From an uncultured Clostridia bacterium (GTDB taxonomy: Bacteria > Bacillota > Clostridia > Christensenellales > Aristaeellaceae), in NCBI GenBank assembly GCA_934631055.1, contig CAKTXP010000017.1, positions 1 to 23,344 on the forward strand: 23,344 nucleotides of DNA, read 5' to 3'. Position numbers and translations under genes: made by a program. Under the pieces are notes generated by a model. It saw only the letters and a program-made list of their open reading frames with translations. It did not search any database and was not told where the DNA came from. Positions 14,552 through 22,659 of this stretch are shown piece after piece. How positions within the stretch are numbered: position 1 is the stretch's first letter; each line of letters begins with the position of its first letter.

Positions 14552-16015
14552 TTACATGCCGCCACGCGTATAGTTCGGCGCTTCCTTTGTGATGTTGATA
14601 TCGTGCGGATGGCTCTCAACCAGACCCGCGTTCGTGATGCGGATGAATTCCGCGTCATGGCGCAGAGAGTCGATATCCGGCGTACCGCAGTAACCCATGC
14701 CGGCGCGCAGACCGCCGAGCAGCTGGAAGATGGTATCGCTGAGCGCGCCCTTATAAGCGACGCGTCCCTCAACACCTTCCGGAACGAGCTTCTTCGCGTC
14801 CTCCTGGAAGTAGCGATCCTTGCTGCCCTTCTCCATCGCCGCAAGGGAACCCATGCCGCGATAGACCTTGAACTGACGACCCTGATAGATCTCCAGCGCG
14901 CCCGGCGCTTCCTCCGTGCCAGCCAGCAGGCTGCCCAGCATAACGGCAGAACCGCCCGCCGCGATTGCCTTCACGACATCGCCAGAATACTTGATGCCGC
15001 CATCGGCAATGATGCGCTTGCCCATCTTCTCGGCCTCCTCAGCGCAGTCGCTGATCGCCGTGACCTGCGGAACGCCGATACCGGCGACCACGCGGGTGGT
15101 GCAGATAGAGCCCGGTCCAATGCCGACCTTCACGCAGTCCGCACCTGCCTCAAACAGCGCGCGAGTCGCCGCCGCCGTCGCCACGTTGCCCGCGATGAGT
15201 TGTACGCCCGGGAAAGCAACGCGGATCTTCTCGATCTGCTGAAGCACACCGACGCTGTGACCATGCGCCGTGTCGATGCAGATGATATCTACGCCCGCCG
15301 CAGCCAGCGCGGAAATGCGGTCGAACACGTCATGGCTGACGCCGACAGCCGCGCCGCACAGCAGACGGCCGGAAGCGTCCTTCGCGGAGTTCGGATACTT
15401 CTGCGCCTTCTGGATGTCCTTGATGGTAATCAAGCCGCGCAGGATACCCTCCTTGTCCACCAGCGGGAGCTTCTCGATGCGATGCTTCGCCAGGATCGCA
15501 CGAGCCTGCTCATGCGTCGTGCCAACCGGCGCGGTAATGAGGTTCTTGGAGGTCATGACCTCGTGAATCGGGCGGGAATAATTGGTTTCAAAGCGGAGAT
15601 CGCGGTTGGTCAGGATACCGACCAGCTTGCCGTTGGCATCCGTGATCGGCACGCCGGAAATGCGATAACGCGCCATCAGCTCTTCGGCATCGGAAACCAG
15701 ATTGTCCGGACCGAGATGGAACGGATCGGAAATAACGCCATTCTCAGAGCGTTTGACTTTATCGACTTCCTGCGCCTGCTGCTCGATAGACATGTTCTTG
15801 TGGATAATACCCAGACCGCCTTCGCGCGCCATGGCAATCGCCGTCTTGGACTCGGTCACCGTGTCCATCGCAGCGGACAAAAACGGGATATTCAGCTTGA
15901 TCTTATCGGTCAGCCACGTTTCGAGCTTGACTTCCTTGGGCAGCACCTCGCTGCGGCGCGGAACCAGCAGAACGTCGTCAAAAGTAAGTCCCTCACGAAT
16001 CACATTCGGCAGCAT
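14552..16015 (-). CDS. guaB: Inosine-5'-monophosphate dehydrogenase
   Basis: Oxidises IMP to XMP with NAD+, the committed step to guanine nucleotides; cytoplasmic tetramer. The 487-aa sequence shows the N-terminal TIM-barrel start (LTFDDVLLVPRRSEVLP), two CBS domains inserted at about 95-205 (regulatory nucleotide binding), IDTAHGHS (248-254), the catalytic loop GIGPGSICTTR with Cys305, IIADGGIKYSGD, and the mobile flap with YRGMGSLAAM. The start ATG 16015 was chosen because AGGAGG lies 7 nt upstream and the length is normal; the frame stays open for 26 more codons upstream through leader sequence. It has its own consensus promoter (16113-16141) and a terminator at 14493-14532, so it is monocistronic. 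Confidence 0.98.
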   Translation of the reverse strand: MLPNVIREGLTFDDVLLVPRRSEVLPKEVKLETWLTDKIKLNIPFLSAAMDTVTESKTAIAMAREGGLGIIHKNMSIEQQAQEVDKVKRSENGVISDPFHLGPDNLVSDAEELMARYRISGVPITDANGKLVGILTNRDLRFETNYSRPIHEVMTSKNLITAPVGTTHEQARAILAKHRIEKLPLVDKEGILRGLITIKDIQKAQKYPNSAKDASGRLLCGAAVGVSHDVFDRISALAAAGVDIICIDTAHGHSVGVLQQIEKIRVAFPGVQLIAGNVATAAATRALFEAGADCVKVGIGPGSICTTRVVAGIGVPQVTAISDCAEEAEKMGKRIIADGGIKYSGDVVKAIAAGGSAVMLGSLLAGTEEAPGALEIYQGRQFKVYRGMGSLAAMEKGSKDRYFQEDAKKLVPEGVEGRVAYKGALSDTIFQLLGGLRAGMGYCGTPDIDSLRHDAEFIRITNAGLVESHPHDINITKEAPNYTRGGM

Positions 16016-16056
16016 CTTTCTTCCTCCTGTTTTCTCTCCAGATGTAAGCAGCATCT

Positions 16057-16087
16057 CTCTTTCATCACAAATATTGTTATGAAAAAG
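16057..16087 (-). promoter_or_regulatory. Hairpin in the guaB 5' leader
   Basis: The arms 16057-16065 and 16079-16087 pair over nine positions (one G-U), continuing after a mismatch into ACAA/TTGT with a 3-nt loop. It lies within the roughly 90-nt leader, about 40 nt upstream of the ribosome binding site. No purine riboswitch core is evident; its role, if any, is unknown. Confidence 0.35.
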
Positions 16088-16112
16088 ACACACTTAAAAA
16101 CGGATTTTCATT

Positions 16113-16141
16113 ATTATAAACGGCTCGCCGCATCTTGTCAA
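16113..16141 (-). promoter_or_regulatory. guaB promoter (sigma-A consensus) nested in the pgsA terminator
   Basis: TTGACA (16136-16141) and TATAAT (16113-16118) with a 17-bp spacer, both perfect. The -35 lies almost wholly in the loop of the hairpin at 16121-16153. Confidence 0.93.
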
Positions 16142-16153
16142 TGCCGCGAGCCG
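16119..16153 (-). terminator. Likely pgsA terminator overlapping the guaB promoter
   Basis: CGGCTCGCGGCAT (16153-16141) pairs with ATGCGGCGAGCCG (16133-16121) with one mismatch and a 7-nt loop. Only a short T run (TTTAT) follows. It lies 15 bp after the pgsA stop. The stem is strong and the tail is weak, so termination may be incomplete. Confidence 0.6.
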
Positions 16154-16168
16154 CCATAAGTAAGCGTT

Positions 16169-16720
16169 CTATTTTGTCGAATCTGCTTTGAGTCCGAGCT
16201 TTTTCATCAGGTCGACCGCATACCAGACCAGCGCCACCATCGACAGTGCAACCGATATCCACAACAGGACATCCGCCAGCGGCAAAACGGATATGAACCT
16301 CGCGACCATGGAAAGCACAAACGTCACCGTCGTAACCTTTCCAATCGGCAGCGCATAGACCACGATGCCATGCTTGAGCGCAACGCCGCCGCCAATGACC
16401 ATCATCACTTCCTTGAACAGGATGATGGCAAGCACCCAAAGCGGGATCTCCCCGCTGGACACGAACAGCCCGAGCAGCGTAACCAGCGAAAGTTTATCCG
16501 CAATCGGATCGAGCAGCTTTCCCAGCGCCGTAATCTGATTGGTCTTTCGGGCAATAATGCCGTCCAGCGCATCCGTCAGCATCGCCGCCATATAAGCAAT
16601 CAGCGCGCCCGTCGCGTCGCCGATGACAAACCGCCAGACAACAACAGGCAGAAGCAGGATACGCAGCAGCGTCAGCGCATTGGGTACATTGATGATTTTA
16701 TCTTGCTTGATATGTTCCAC
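16169..16720 (-). CDS. pgsA: CDP-diacylglycerol--glycerol-3-phosphate 3-phosphatidyltransferase
   Basis: Integral membrane enzyme making phosphatidylglycerol phosphate, the first step to phosphatidylglycerol and cardiolipin. The CDP-alcohol phosphotransferase signature is complete: D50-x2-DG-x2-AR-x8-G-x3-D71-x3-D75 (numbered from the chosen start). Several hydrophobic helices and an N-terminal NVPNALTLLRI, typical of PgsA, are present. I chose the GTG at 16720: AAGGGG lies 5 nt upstream and the 183-aa length is normal. In-frame ATGs at 16744 and 16756 lack a ribosome binding site and lie at or before the predicted transcription start. Other CDP-alcohol transferases share the motif, so the substrate rests on overall similarity. 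A likely terminator follows. Confidence 0.9.
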   Translation of the reverse strand: MEHIKQDKIINVPNALTLLRILLLPVVVWRFVIGDATGALIAYMAAMLTDALDGIIARKTNQITALGKLLDPIADKLSLVTLLGLFVSSGEIPLWVLAIILFKEVMMVIGGGVALKHGIVVYALPIGKVTTVTFVLSMVARFISVLPLADVLLWISVALSMVALVWYAVDLMKKLGLKADSTK

Positions 16721-16746
16721 GGCAACCCCTTCTTCCCCGTTCATAC

Positions 16747-16755
16747 AGTATACCA
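16747..16755 (-). promoter_or_regulatory. pgsA promoter (extended -10)
   Basis: TATACT (16747-16752) preceded by TGG (16755-16753) forms an extended -10. The -35 region (GGTACA at 17 bp) is weak. Transcription would begin near 16740, just before the AAGGGG ribosome binding site of the GTG start. Confidence 0.6.
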
Positions 16756-16805
16756 TAATTTCGGTGCTGTGTACCGCTGACCGGGCAAATTTTCCCTCCG
16801 TGGAA

Positions 16806-18425
16806 TTACGCCTGCATCAATGCAGCGCGCTGCTGAGCCGCGATCTCGCTCTCGATATAATCATCATAGCTCTCGCGGCGATCCACAAGACCGCCCGGCA
16901 GAATCTCCATGATGCGGTTGGCGACCGTCTGGATACACTCATGATCCTGCGTGGCAAAGAGCATCGAGCCGGTAAACTCGATCATGCCCTTGTTCAGCGC
17001 GGTGATGGATTCCAAGTCCAGATGGTTGGTCGGCTCGTCCAGAATCAGCACGTTCGCGCCGGAAAGCATCGTGCGGGCCAGCATGCAGCGCACCTTCTCG
17101 CCGCCGGAGAGAACGCGCGCCGGTTTGAGCGCCTCTTCTCCGGAGAAGAGCATGCGGCCCAGCCAGCCGCGGATATCGCTTTCATACTGGCTCTCGGAGA
17201 ACTGGCGCAGCCAGTCGATCAGGTTATACGGGCAGTCGTCAAAGTACGCGCCGTTATCCTTGGGAAAATAGCTCTGGCTGGTGGTCACGCCCCACTTGAA
17301 GCTGCCCTCGTCCGGCTCCATTTCGCCCATGAGGATCTGGAAGAGCGTAGTGCGCGCCAGCTCGTCCGTGCCGACGAAAGCGACCTTGTCGCCCGGGGTC
17401 AGCACAAAGGAGATGTTGTTAAGCACCTTGCGCCCGTTGACCGTCTTGGAAAGATTGGTCACAGTCAGCAGGTCGTTGCCGATCTCGCGATCCGGCTTCC
17501 ACGCGATATACGGGTAGCGGCGGGAAGACGGCGTAAAGTTTTCCATCTGAAGGTTGTCAAGCAGCTTCTTACGGCTGGTCGCCTGCTTATGCTTGCTGGC
17601 GTTGGCAGAGAAGCGCTGGATGAACGCCTGCAATTCCTTGATCTTCTGCTCGTTCTTCTTGTTGATATCCTTCTGCTGACGGGCTGCCATCTGGGTATAT
17701 TCATACCAGAAGTCATAGTTGCCGACATACATCTGGATCTTGCCGAAGTCGATATCGCAGATATGCGTGCAGACCTTATTGAGGAAATGACGGTCATGGC
17801 TGACGACGATGACCGTATTCGGGAAATCCAGCAGGAAGTTTTCCAGCCAGCGGACGGACTGGATATCCAGATAGTTGGTCGGTTCGTCCAGCAGCAGGAT
17901 ATCCGGATTTCCGAACAGCGCCTGCGCCAGCAGAACCTTAACCTTCTGGCTGCCGTCCAGCTCGCTCATCTGCTTATGCTCCAAATCCAGGCTGATGCCC
18001 AGACCGGTCAGGATCATTTCGGCATTGCTCTCGGCGTTCCAGCCGTCCAGCTCGGCGAATTCGCCTTCCAGCTCGCTGGCGCGCTCGCCGTCCTCATCGG
18101 TAAACTCTTCCTTGGCGTAGAGTTCATCCTTCTCTTTCATGATCTCATACAGGCGCTTATGCCCCATGATGACCGTCTGAAGCACTTCGTACTGGTCGAA
18201 TTCAAAGTGATTCTGACGCAGAACCGCCATGCGTTCACCGGGGGTGATGACCACTTCGCCCGTGGTCGGCTCCAGTTCGCCGGACAGCACCTTGAGGAAC
18301 GTCGATTTGCCGGTTCCGTTCGCGCCGATGATGCCGTAGCAGTTTCCGGCGGTAAACTTGATGTTGACGTTCTTGAAGAGCGGCTTGCCGCTGTAAGAAA
18401 GCGAAATATTTTGCGTTGCGATCAT
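16806..18425 (-). CDS. ABC-F family ATPase (YkpA/YbiT-like)
   Basis: Soluble tandem-ATPase protein of the ABC-F group, which binds the ribosome and modulates translation; it has no transmembrane domain. Domain 1: Walker A GANGTGKS (34-41), signature degenerate as LDGSQ (156-160), Walker B ILLLDEPTNYLD, switch SHDR (209-212). A charged linker helix (about 245-300) matches the ABC-F interdomain linker. Domain 2: LSGGE (439-443) and LILDEPTNHLD are intact, but Walker A reads GTDELART (352-359) with Arg358 for the usual Lys, and the switch His is replaced by Gln493. The 539-aa length fits YkpA/YbiT. ATG at 18425 has GGAGAA at 9 nt; an in-frame extension upstream crosses its own promoter. No antibiotic-resistance subtype is suggested. 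Confidence 0.93.
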   Translation of the reverse strand: MIATQNISLSYSGKPLFKNVNIKFTAGNCYGIIGANGTGKSTFLKVLSGELEPTTGEVVITPGERMAVLRQNHFEFDQYEVLQTVIMGHKRLYEIMKEKDELYAKEEFTDEDGERASELEGEFAELDGWNAESNAEMILTGLGISLDLEHKQMSELDGSQKVKVLLAQALFGNPDILLLDEPTNYLDIQSVRWLENFLLDFPNTVIVVSHDRHFLNKVCTHICDIDFGKIQMYVGNYDFWYEYTQMAARQQKDINKKNEQKIKELQAFIQRFSANASKHKQATSRKKLLDNLQMENFTPSSRRYPYIAWKPDREIGNDLLTVTNLSKTVNGRKVLNNISFVLTPGDKVAFVGTDELARTTLFQILMGEMEPDEGSFKWGVTTSQSYFPKDNGAYFDDCPYNLIDWLRQFSESQYESDIRGWLGRMLFSGEEALKPARVLSGGEKVRCMLARTMLSGANVLILDEPTNHLDLESITALNKGMIEFTGSMLFATQDHECIQTVANRIMEILPGGLVDRRESYDDYIESEIAAQQRAALMQA

Positions 18426-18480
18426 GTGATAAGGTTCTCCTTTTTCCTGCTCCACATTCCAAGATTTACATACGGGTCTT

Positions 18481-18509
18481 ATTATCTCACAAAAATCCGC
18501 TTTCTTCAA
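18481..18509 (-). promoter_or_regulatory. Promoter of the ABC-F gene
   Basis: TTGAAG (18504-18509) and GATAAT (18481-18486) with a 17-bp spacer. The -35 begins 5 bp beyond the stop of the upstream methionine gene. No terminator is seen between them, so some read-through from the methionine operon is likely. Confidence 0.75.
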
Positions 18510-18513
18510 GCCC

Positions 18514-20286
18514 TTATTTCATCCGATCGACCGCTTCAATGACCCGCCGCGCCAGCCCCGTCCGCTGGAACGGCGTCATGATATAGTACCCATCCACGAA
18601 CGGCGCGATGCGCTCGGCGGCGGCGCGGCAGAGCCTGACCGCCAGCTCTTCACCCTGCGCGCGGTCAAGCCCTGCATATGCGCGGATGACTGCGTCGTCC
18701 ACCGCGATGCCATGCACCTCGCTTTGCAGGAAGCGCGCGTTCTTCTCGCTGACGACCGGCAGAAGCCCGCCGATGAGCTTGGCGTCCAGCGCGCGTCGGG
18801 CTTCTTCCAGATTCAGCGCCGCCCTTTCGCTCAGCACAGGCTGGGTCAAAAACGCTTCCACGCCGCACGCGGTCTTTTCCTTCGCGCGTTCCAATTCAAG
18901 GTCGAACCGAACGGCGTTGATATTCAGCGCGCCGCAGACAAAAAACGGCTCGGCTTCCCCGCTTTCCCTCAAGCTCGTGATAAAACGCGCCAACACGCGC
19001 GAATTGAACTGATAGACGCTCTTGACATTGCCGCGATCCTCGGTCGGAATCGGGTCGCCGGTCACGACCAGTACATTGTGAACCTGCTCCATCGACAGCC
19101 CAAGCAAAAGCGCTTTGGTCGCGTTGACATTCCTGTCTCGGCAGGTCATATGCGGCAGAGCTTCTATCCCCAGTTCGCGTGACAGTTTGCACGCCAGTAT
19201 GCTGGAATCCATGCGGGCGCGTCCGATGGGACAATCCGCAATTGTGATGGCGTCCGCGCCAGCCTGAGCCAGCGCCCGTGCGCCGTCCATAAACCCGCCG
19301 ATATCCGCGCTCCTCGGCGGGTCAAGCTCGACTAAGACGACGCGTTTTCCCTCATCAAGCTTTCGTTTGATTCTGCTTTTGCAGACAGGCTGTTCCTGCT
19401 GCGCTTTCTTTTCCGGCGGCGCAGTCACGAGCGGAGCCGCCTGTCCTATGCGTCTTGCCATCTGCCGAATGTGTTCGGGGGTCGTTCCGCAGCATCCACC
19501 CACGATACGCGCGCCCTGCCGAACGCAGGCTTCCACCTGCTGAGCATAATAGGCAGGATCGCTGTCGTAGTACGTCCGCCCTTCTTCGACATGCGGATAG
19601 CCCGCGTTGGGCATTGCGCTGAGCCACTTTCCCTTTACATGGATGCCTGACAGCAGTCTGCGCATGTGATACGCGCCGCAAATGCAGTTCAGCCCGACGG
19701 CATCCACATCTTCGCAGGCGCTCATTTTCGCAATCAGCTTTTCCGCCTGTTCGCCCGCGCGCGTAAAGCCGTCCGCGCCCGCAGCAAAGGAGACCATAAT
19801 AAACGCCTGCGGGCAGCGCGAACGGATATATGCCGCCGTCTCCGCCAGCCCCGTATCCGCCGCCATCGTCTCAAAGAGAAAACAGGTCGCGCCCTCTTCA
19901 AGGAACCACTCCGCCATAGCGCGGTAATCCGCCGCAGCGTCTCCCGTTTCAATCGACGCCGGTCCGATATCCGCAAAGACAGCCGCGCGATAGCCTTTCG
20001 CCGCGCGGCGCGCCAACGCCCAAGCGGCTCGAACGATCTCGCGCTGCTGCTCTCCGTTTTCGCAAGCCGGAGAAGCATGCGCGGCAAATGTGTTGGTCTT
20101 GATTGCCTGACAGCCCGCCGCGAGATAGGTCTGATGCAGCTCAAGCACACGCTGAGGCGCGCTCAGGCAAAGGCATTCGATCGGCTCACCGTCCTCCGCC
20201 TGTGCGCGAAGCGCCGTTCCAGTCGCGCCGTCAAAAATCAGCGTTCCCCGTTCCAGAATCGAACGAACGATTTGAGAATCTTCCAT
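18514..20286 (-). CDS. Bifunctional homocysteine S-methyltransferase / methylenetetrahydrofolate reductase (YitJ-type fusion)
   Basis: Two domains in one 590-aa polypeptide. Residues 1-285 form a homocysteine-methyltransferase barrel with the zinc triad Cys201 (GLNC) and Cys265/266 (GGCCGTTP). Residues 300-590 form a MetF-type flavoprotein barrel: LVELDPPRS with the catalytic Glu320, PHMTCRDRN (378-386), VVTGDPIP (407-414) and a C-terminal GYYIMTPF. The second domain reduces methylene-THF to methyl-THF, the substrate of the adjacent MetH; the first may methylate homocysteine or help channel it. It is the last gene of the methionine operon, 24 bp after metH, with AAGGA upstream. It resembles the B. 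subtilis YitJ arrangement. The real activity of the homocysteine domain next to a full MetH is uncertain. Confidence 0.93.
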   Translation of the reverse strand: MEDSQIVRSILERGTLIFDGATGTALRAQAEDGEPIECLCLSAPQRVLELHQTYLAAGCQAIKTNTFAAHASPACENGEQQREIVRAAWALARRAAKGYRAAVFADIGPASIETGDAAADYRAMAEWFLEEGATCFLFETMAADTGLAETAAYIRSRCPQAFIMVSFAAGADGFTRAGEQAEKLIAKMSACEDVDAVGLNCICGAYHMRRLLSGIHVKGKWLSAMPNAGYPHVEEGRTYYDSDPAYYAQQVEACVRQGARIVGGCCGTTPEHIRQMARRIGQAAPLVTAPPEKKAQQEQPVCKSRIKRKLDEGKRVVLVELDPPRSADIGGFMDGARALAQAGADAITIADCPIGRARMDSSILACKLSRELGIEALPHMTCRDRNVNATKALLLGLSMEQVHNVLVVTGDPIPTEDRGNVKSVYQFNSRVLARFITSLRESGEAEPFFVCGALNINAVRFDLELERAKEKTACGVEAFLTQPVLSERAALNLEEARRALDAKLIGGLLPVVSEKNARFLQSEVHGIAVDDAVIRAYAGLDRAQGEELAVRLCRAAAERIAPFVDGYYIMTPFQRTGLARRVIEAVDRMK

Positions 20287-20310
20287 ATCCTGTATTTCCT
20301 TATTTCAAGA

Positions 20311-22659
20311 TTATCCCAAGATTGACTTTGCGATATCCGCGGACTGTTTGGCGTCTTTGGCGTAGTAATCCGCGCCGATCTGCCTGGCGTAATCCGGCGT
20401 CAGCACCGCGCCGCCGACGATGACCGGAATATGGATGCCCTCTTCATGGAGCCGCGCGATTGTTTTTTCCATGCTGGGGACTGTCGTCGTCATCAGCGCG
20501 GACAAGCCGACGATCTTCGCACCGTATTCGCACACGGCTTCCACCACGCGCTGAGCCGGAACATCCCGCCCTAAGTCAACGACATGAAAACCATAGTTCT
20601 CCAGAACGGTCTTGACGATGTTCTTGCCGATATCATGGATATCGCCCTCGACCGTCGCCAGCACGATGGGGCCCTTGCCCTCTCCGGATGCGCCCTGTTT
20701 TTCGATAGCACGCTTGACCTCGTCAAACGCCGCGCCGGATGCCGTCGCCGCATTCATAAGCTGCGGCAGGAAGATCTGCTGGCGTTCATACTGCTCGCCG
20801 ACCGCATCGAGCGCGGGAATCAGTTCCTTTTCGACCAGCTCGAGCGGCGTCATCGTTTCCAGCAGTTCGCGCGCTGCCGCCGCAGATTCCGCTTTCAAGC
20901 CTTTGGCTATGGCTTCACGGATAGAGAGCTTCGCCCCTTCCGCCTCTTTGGGCTTAACGTCTGCTGTGGGCGCATGGCGCTCAATATATGCCGCGCATCC
21001 TGCATCCTCTCCGCTCAGGACGCGGCAGGCGTCCACCGCATCCATCATCTCTCTGATATTCGGGTTGATGATGGGCAAGGTCAGTCCTGCAAGAATTGCC
21101 TGCGTCAAAAACGTCTGCGTAACGATTGCTCTCTGCGGCAAACCGAAGGAAATATTCGATACGCCCAGCACGGTTTCAAGCCCCAGCTCAGTTCTGACGC
21201 GCCGAACGGCTTCCAGCGTCTGACCGACCTGTCCCTGCTGAGCGGAGACCGTCAGCGTCAGGCAGTCTATCGCGATGTCCTCCCGCGGGATGCCCAGCTC
21301 TGCCGCCGCATTCACGATCTTCTGCGCAAACGCCATGCGTTCATCGCTGGTTGAAGGCAATCCGCTTTCGCCAAGCGCCAGCCCGACGACCGCCGCGCCG
21401 TATTTCTTCGCCAGCGGAAGAACGGTCTGAAGCGAGCTTTCCGACGCGTTGACGCTGTTGATGAGGCACTTGCCCGGCGCGGCGCGCAGTCCCGCCTCGA
21501 TTGCCGCGGGGTTGGAAGAGTCGATCTGTAAAGGCAGATTGACCGCGCCGCTGATGGCTGTGACCACCCGCCGCATCATATCCGCTTCGTCGATGCCCGG
21601 CAGACCGACGTTGATATCCAGAATCTGCGCGCCGGCGTCCGCCTGTTCGACCGCCTGCGCGACGATATAATTCATGTCCTTATCGCGGAGCGCCTGCTGG
21701 AAACGCTTCTTGCCCGTCGGGTTGATGCGTTCGCCGATGATGCGCACGCCCTGCCCGAATGCGCATACTTCGCTCGCCGAACAGATGCCGTGAATCGCCT
21801 TTCCCTGCCACACTGCCTTCCGACCCTCCAGCTTCTGATGGAGCGCCGCAATAAATGCAGGCGTCGTTCCGCAGCATCCGCCGACATACGCCGCGCCGAT
21901 ATCCGTGAGTTCCGCGCATGCCGCCGCAAACTCTTCCGGATCTGTATGGTATTCGCCCGTCGCCGGATCGGGAAGCCCCGCGTTTGGCTTGAGGATAAGC
22001 GGCAGGTCTGAACAGCTCCGCATCGCGCGCAGGATAGGCGCGACCTCCTTCGGGCCAAGCGAGCAGTTGACGCCCAGCGCCTTTACGCCCAGCGCGCTGA
22101 GAGACATTGCCGCCGCATCCGCGCGGCAGCCGAGGAACGTGCGCCCCGATGCTTCAAAGGTCATCGACGCATATACCGGCAGATCCGTGCATTCCTTCGC
22201 GGCAAGGATACCGGCGCGCAATTCGTTTAAATCGGAGAACGTTTCAAAAAAGACGCCCCTCGCGCCCGCTTTTTCGCCCGCGCGGAGCATCTGCTCAAAG
22301 AGCGCATAGGCTTCCTCAAATTTCAGCGTTCCCAGCGGCTCAAGCAATTCGCCGATCGGCCCGACGTCGAGCAACACGACCGCATCCGTTCCCGCGCACG
22401 CGCGCTGTGCCACGCGTACGGACGCCGTAATGACTTCCTCCACGCCATAGCCCGTTCCCGCCAGCTTGTGCGCATTGGCACAGAATGTATTTGCCAGCAG
22501 CATGCGCGTTCCCGCCTGAACATATTGCCGCTGAATGCCCTCCACGACATCCGGCGCAGTGATGGAAAGCGTCTCCGGTCTGTCGCCGAGCTGAAGCCCT
22601 GCGCGCTGAAGCATCGTTCCCATCGCGCCATCCAGCAGCGTGATCTCCTGTGTCATCAT
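20311..22659 (-). CDS. metH: Cobalamin-dependent methionine synthase core, lacking the reactivation domain
   Basis: Transfers the methyl of methyl-THF through cobalamin to homocysteine. The 782-aa sequence has three of the four classic MetH modules. The homocysteine domain (1-285) has zinc ligands Cys199 and Cys262/263. The pterin-binding domain (about 300-550) has GERINPTGKK and QIDSSNP. The helical cap (about 575-655) is followed by the B12-binding Rossmann domain with the base-off motif DIHDIG (His675) and GLSALMTTT. The protein ends right after the B12 domain, so the roughly 330-residue reactivation module of E. coli MetH is absent; it is encoded separately by the upstream gene. ATG 22659 overlaps that gene's TGA (ATGA), with GGAGG 8 nt upstream. 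Confidence 0.96.
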   Translation of the reverse strand: MMTQEITLLDGAMGTMLQRAGLQLGDRPETLSITAPDVVEGIQRQYVQAGTRMLLANTFCANAHKLAGTGYGVEEVITASVRVAQRACAGTDAVVLLDVGPIGELLEPLGTLKFEEAYALFEQMLRAGEKAGARGVFFETFSDLNELRAGILAAKECTDLPVYASMTFEASGRTFLGCRADAAAMSLSALGVKALGVNCSLGPKEVAPILRAMRSCSDLPLILKPNAGLPDPATGEYHTDPEEFAAACAELTDIGAAYVGGCCGTTPAFIAALHQKLEGRKAVWQGKAIHGICSASEVCAFGQGVRIIGERINPTGKKRFQQALRDKDMNYIVAQAVEQADAGAQILDINVGLPGIDEADMMRRVVTAISGAVNLPLQIDSSNPAAIEAGLRAAPGKCLINSVNASESSLQTVLPLAKKYGAAVVGLALGESGLPSTSDERMAFAQKIVNAAAELGIPREDIAIDCLTLTVSAQQGQVGQTLEAVRRVRTELGLETVLGVSNISFGLPQRAIVTQTFLTQAILAGLTLPIINPNIREMMDAVDACRVLSGEDAGCAAYIERHAPTADVKPKEAEGAKLSIREAIAKGLKAESAAAARELLETMTPLELVEKELIPALDAVGEQYERQQIFLPQLMNAATASGAAFDEVKRAIEKQGASGEGKGPIVLATVEGDIHDIGKNIVKTVLENYGFHVVDLGRDVPAQRVVEAVCEYGAKIVGLSALMTTTVPSMEKTIARLHEEGIHIPVIVGGAVLTPDYARQIGADYYAKDAKQSADIAKSILG

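Noticed and set aside
16016..16112. Purine riboswitch in the guaB leader
   Set aside because: The leader has a simple hairpin but neither the three-way junction nor the conserved loop sequences of the purine riboswitch.
16721..16756. Longer pgsA starting at ATG 16756 or 16744
   Set aside because: Neither ATG has a ribosome binding site and both lie at or upstream of the predicted transcription start; GTG 16720 has AAGGGG at proper spacing and gives normal length.
16094..16756. Extended guaB start and an alternative frame (16077-16439) between guaB and pgsA
   Set aside because: guaB has a clear ribosome binding site at the 16015 start giving the usual length; the other frame overlaps pgsA out of frame and has no family features.
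18426..18513. SAM riboswitch or terminator after the methionine operon
   Set aside because: The 88-bp gap contains a promoter and the ABC-F leader only; no SAM-riboswitch core or terminator stem was found. Any control element of the methionine operon would lie beyond the right edge of the window.
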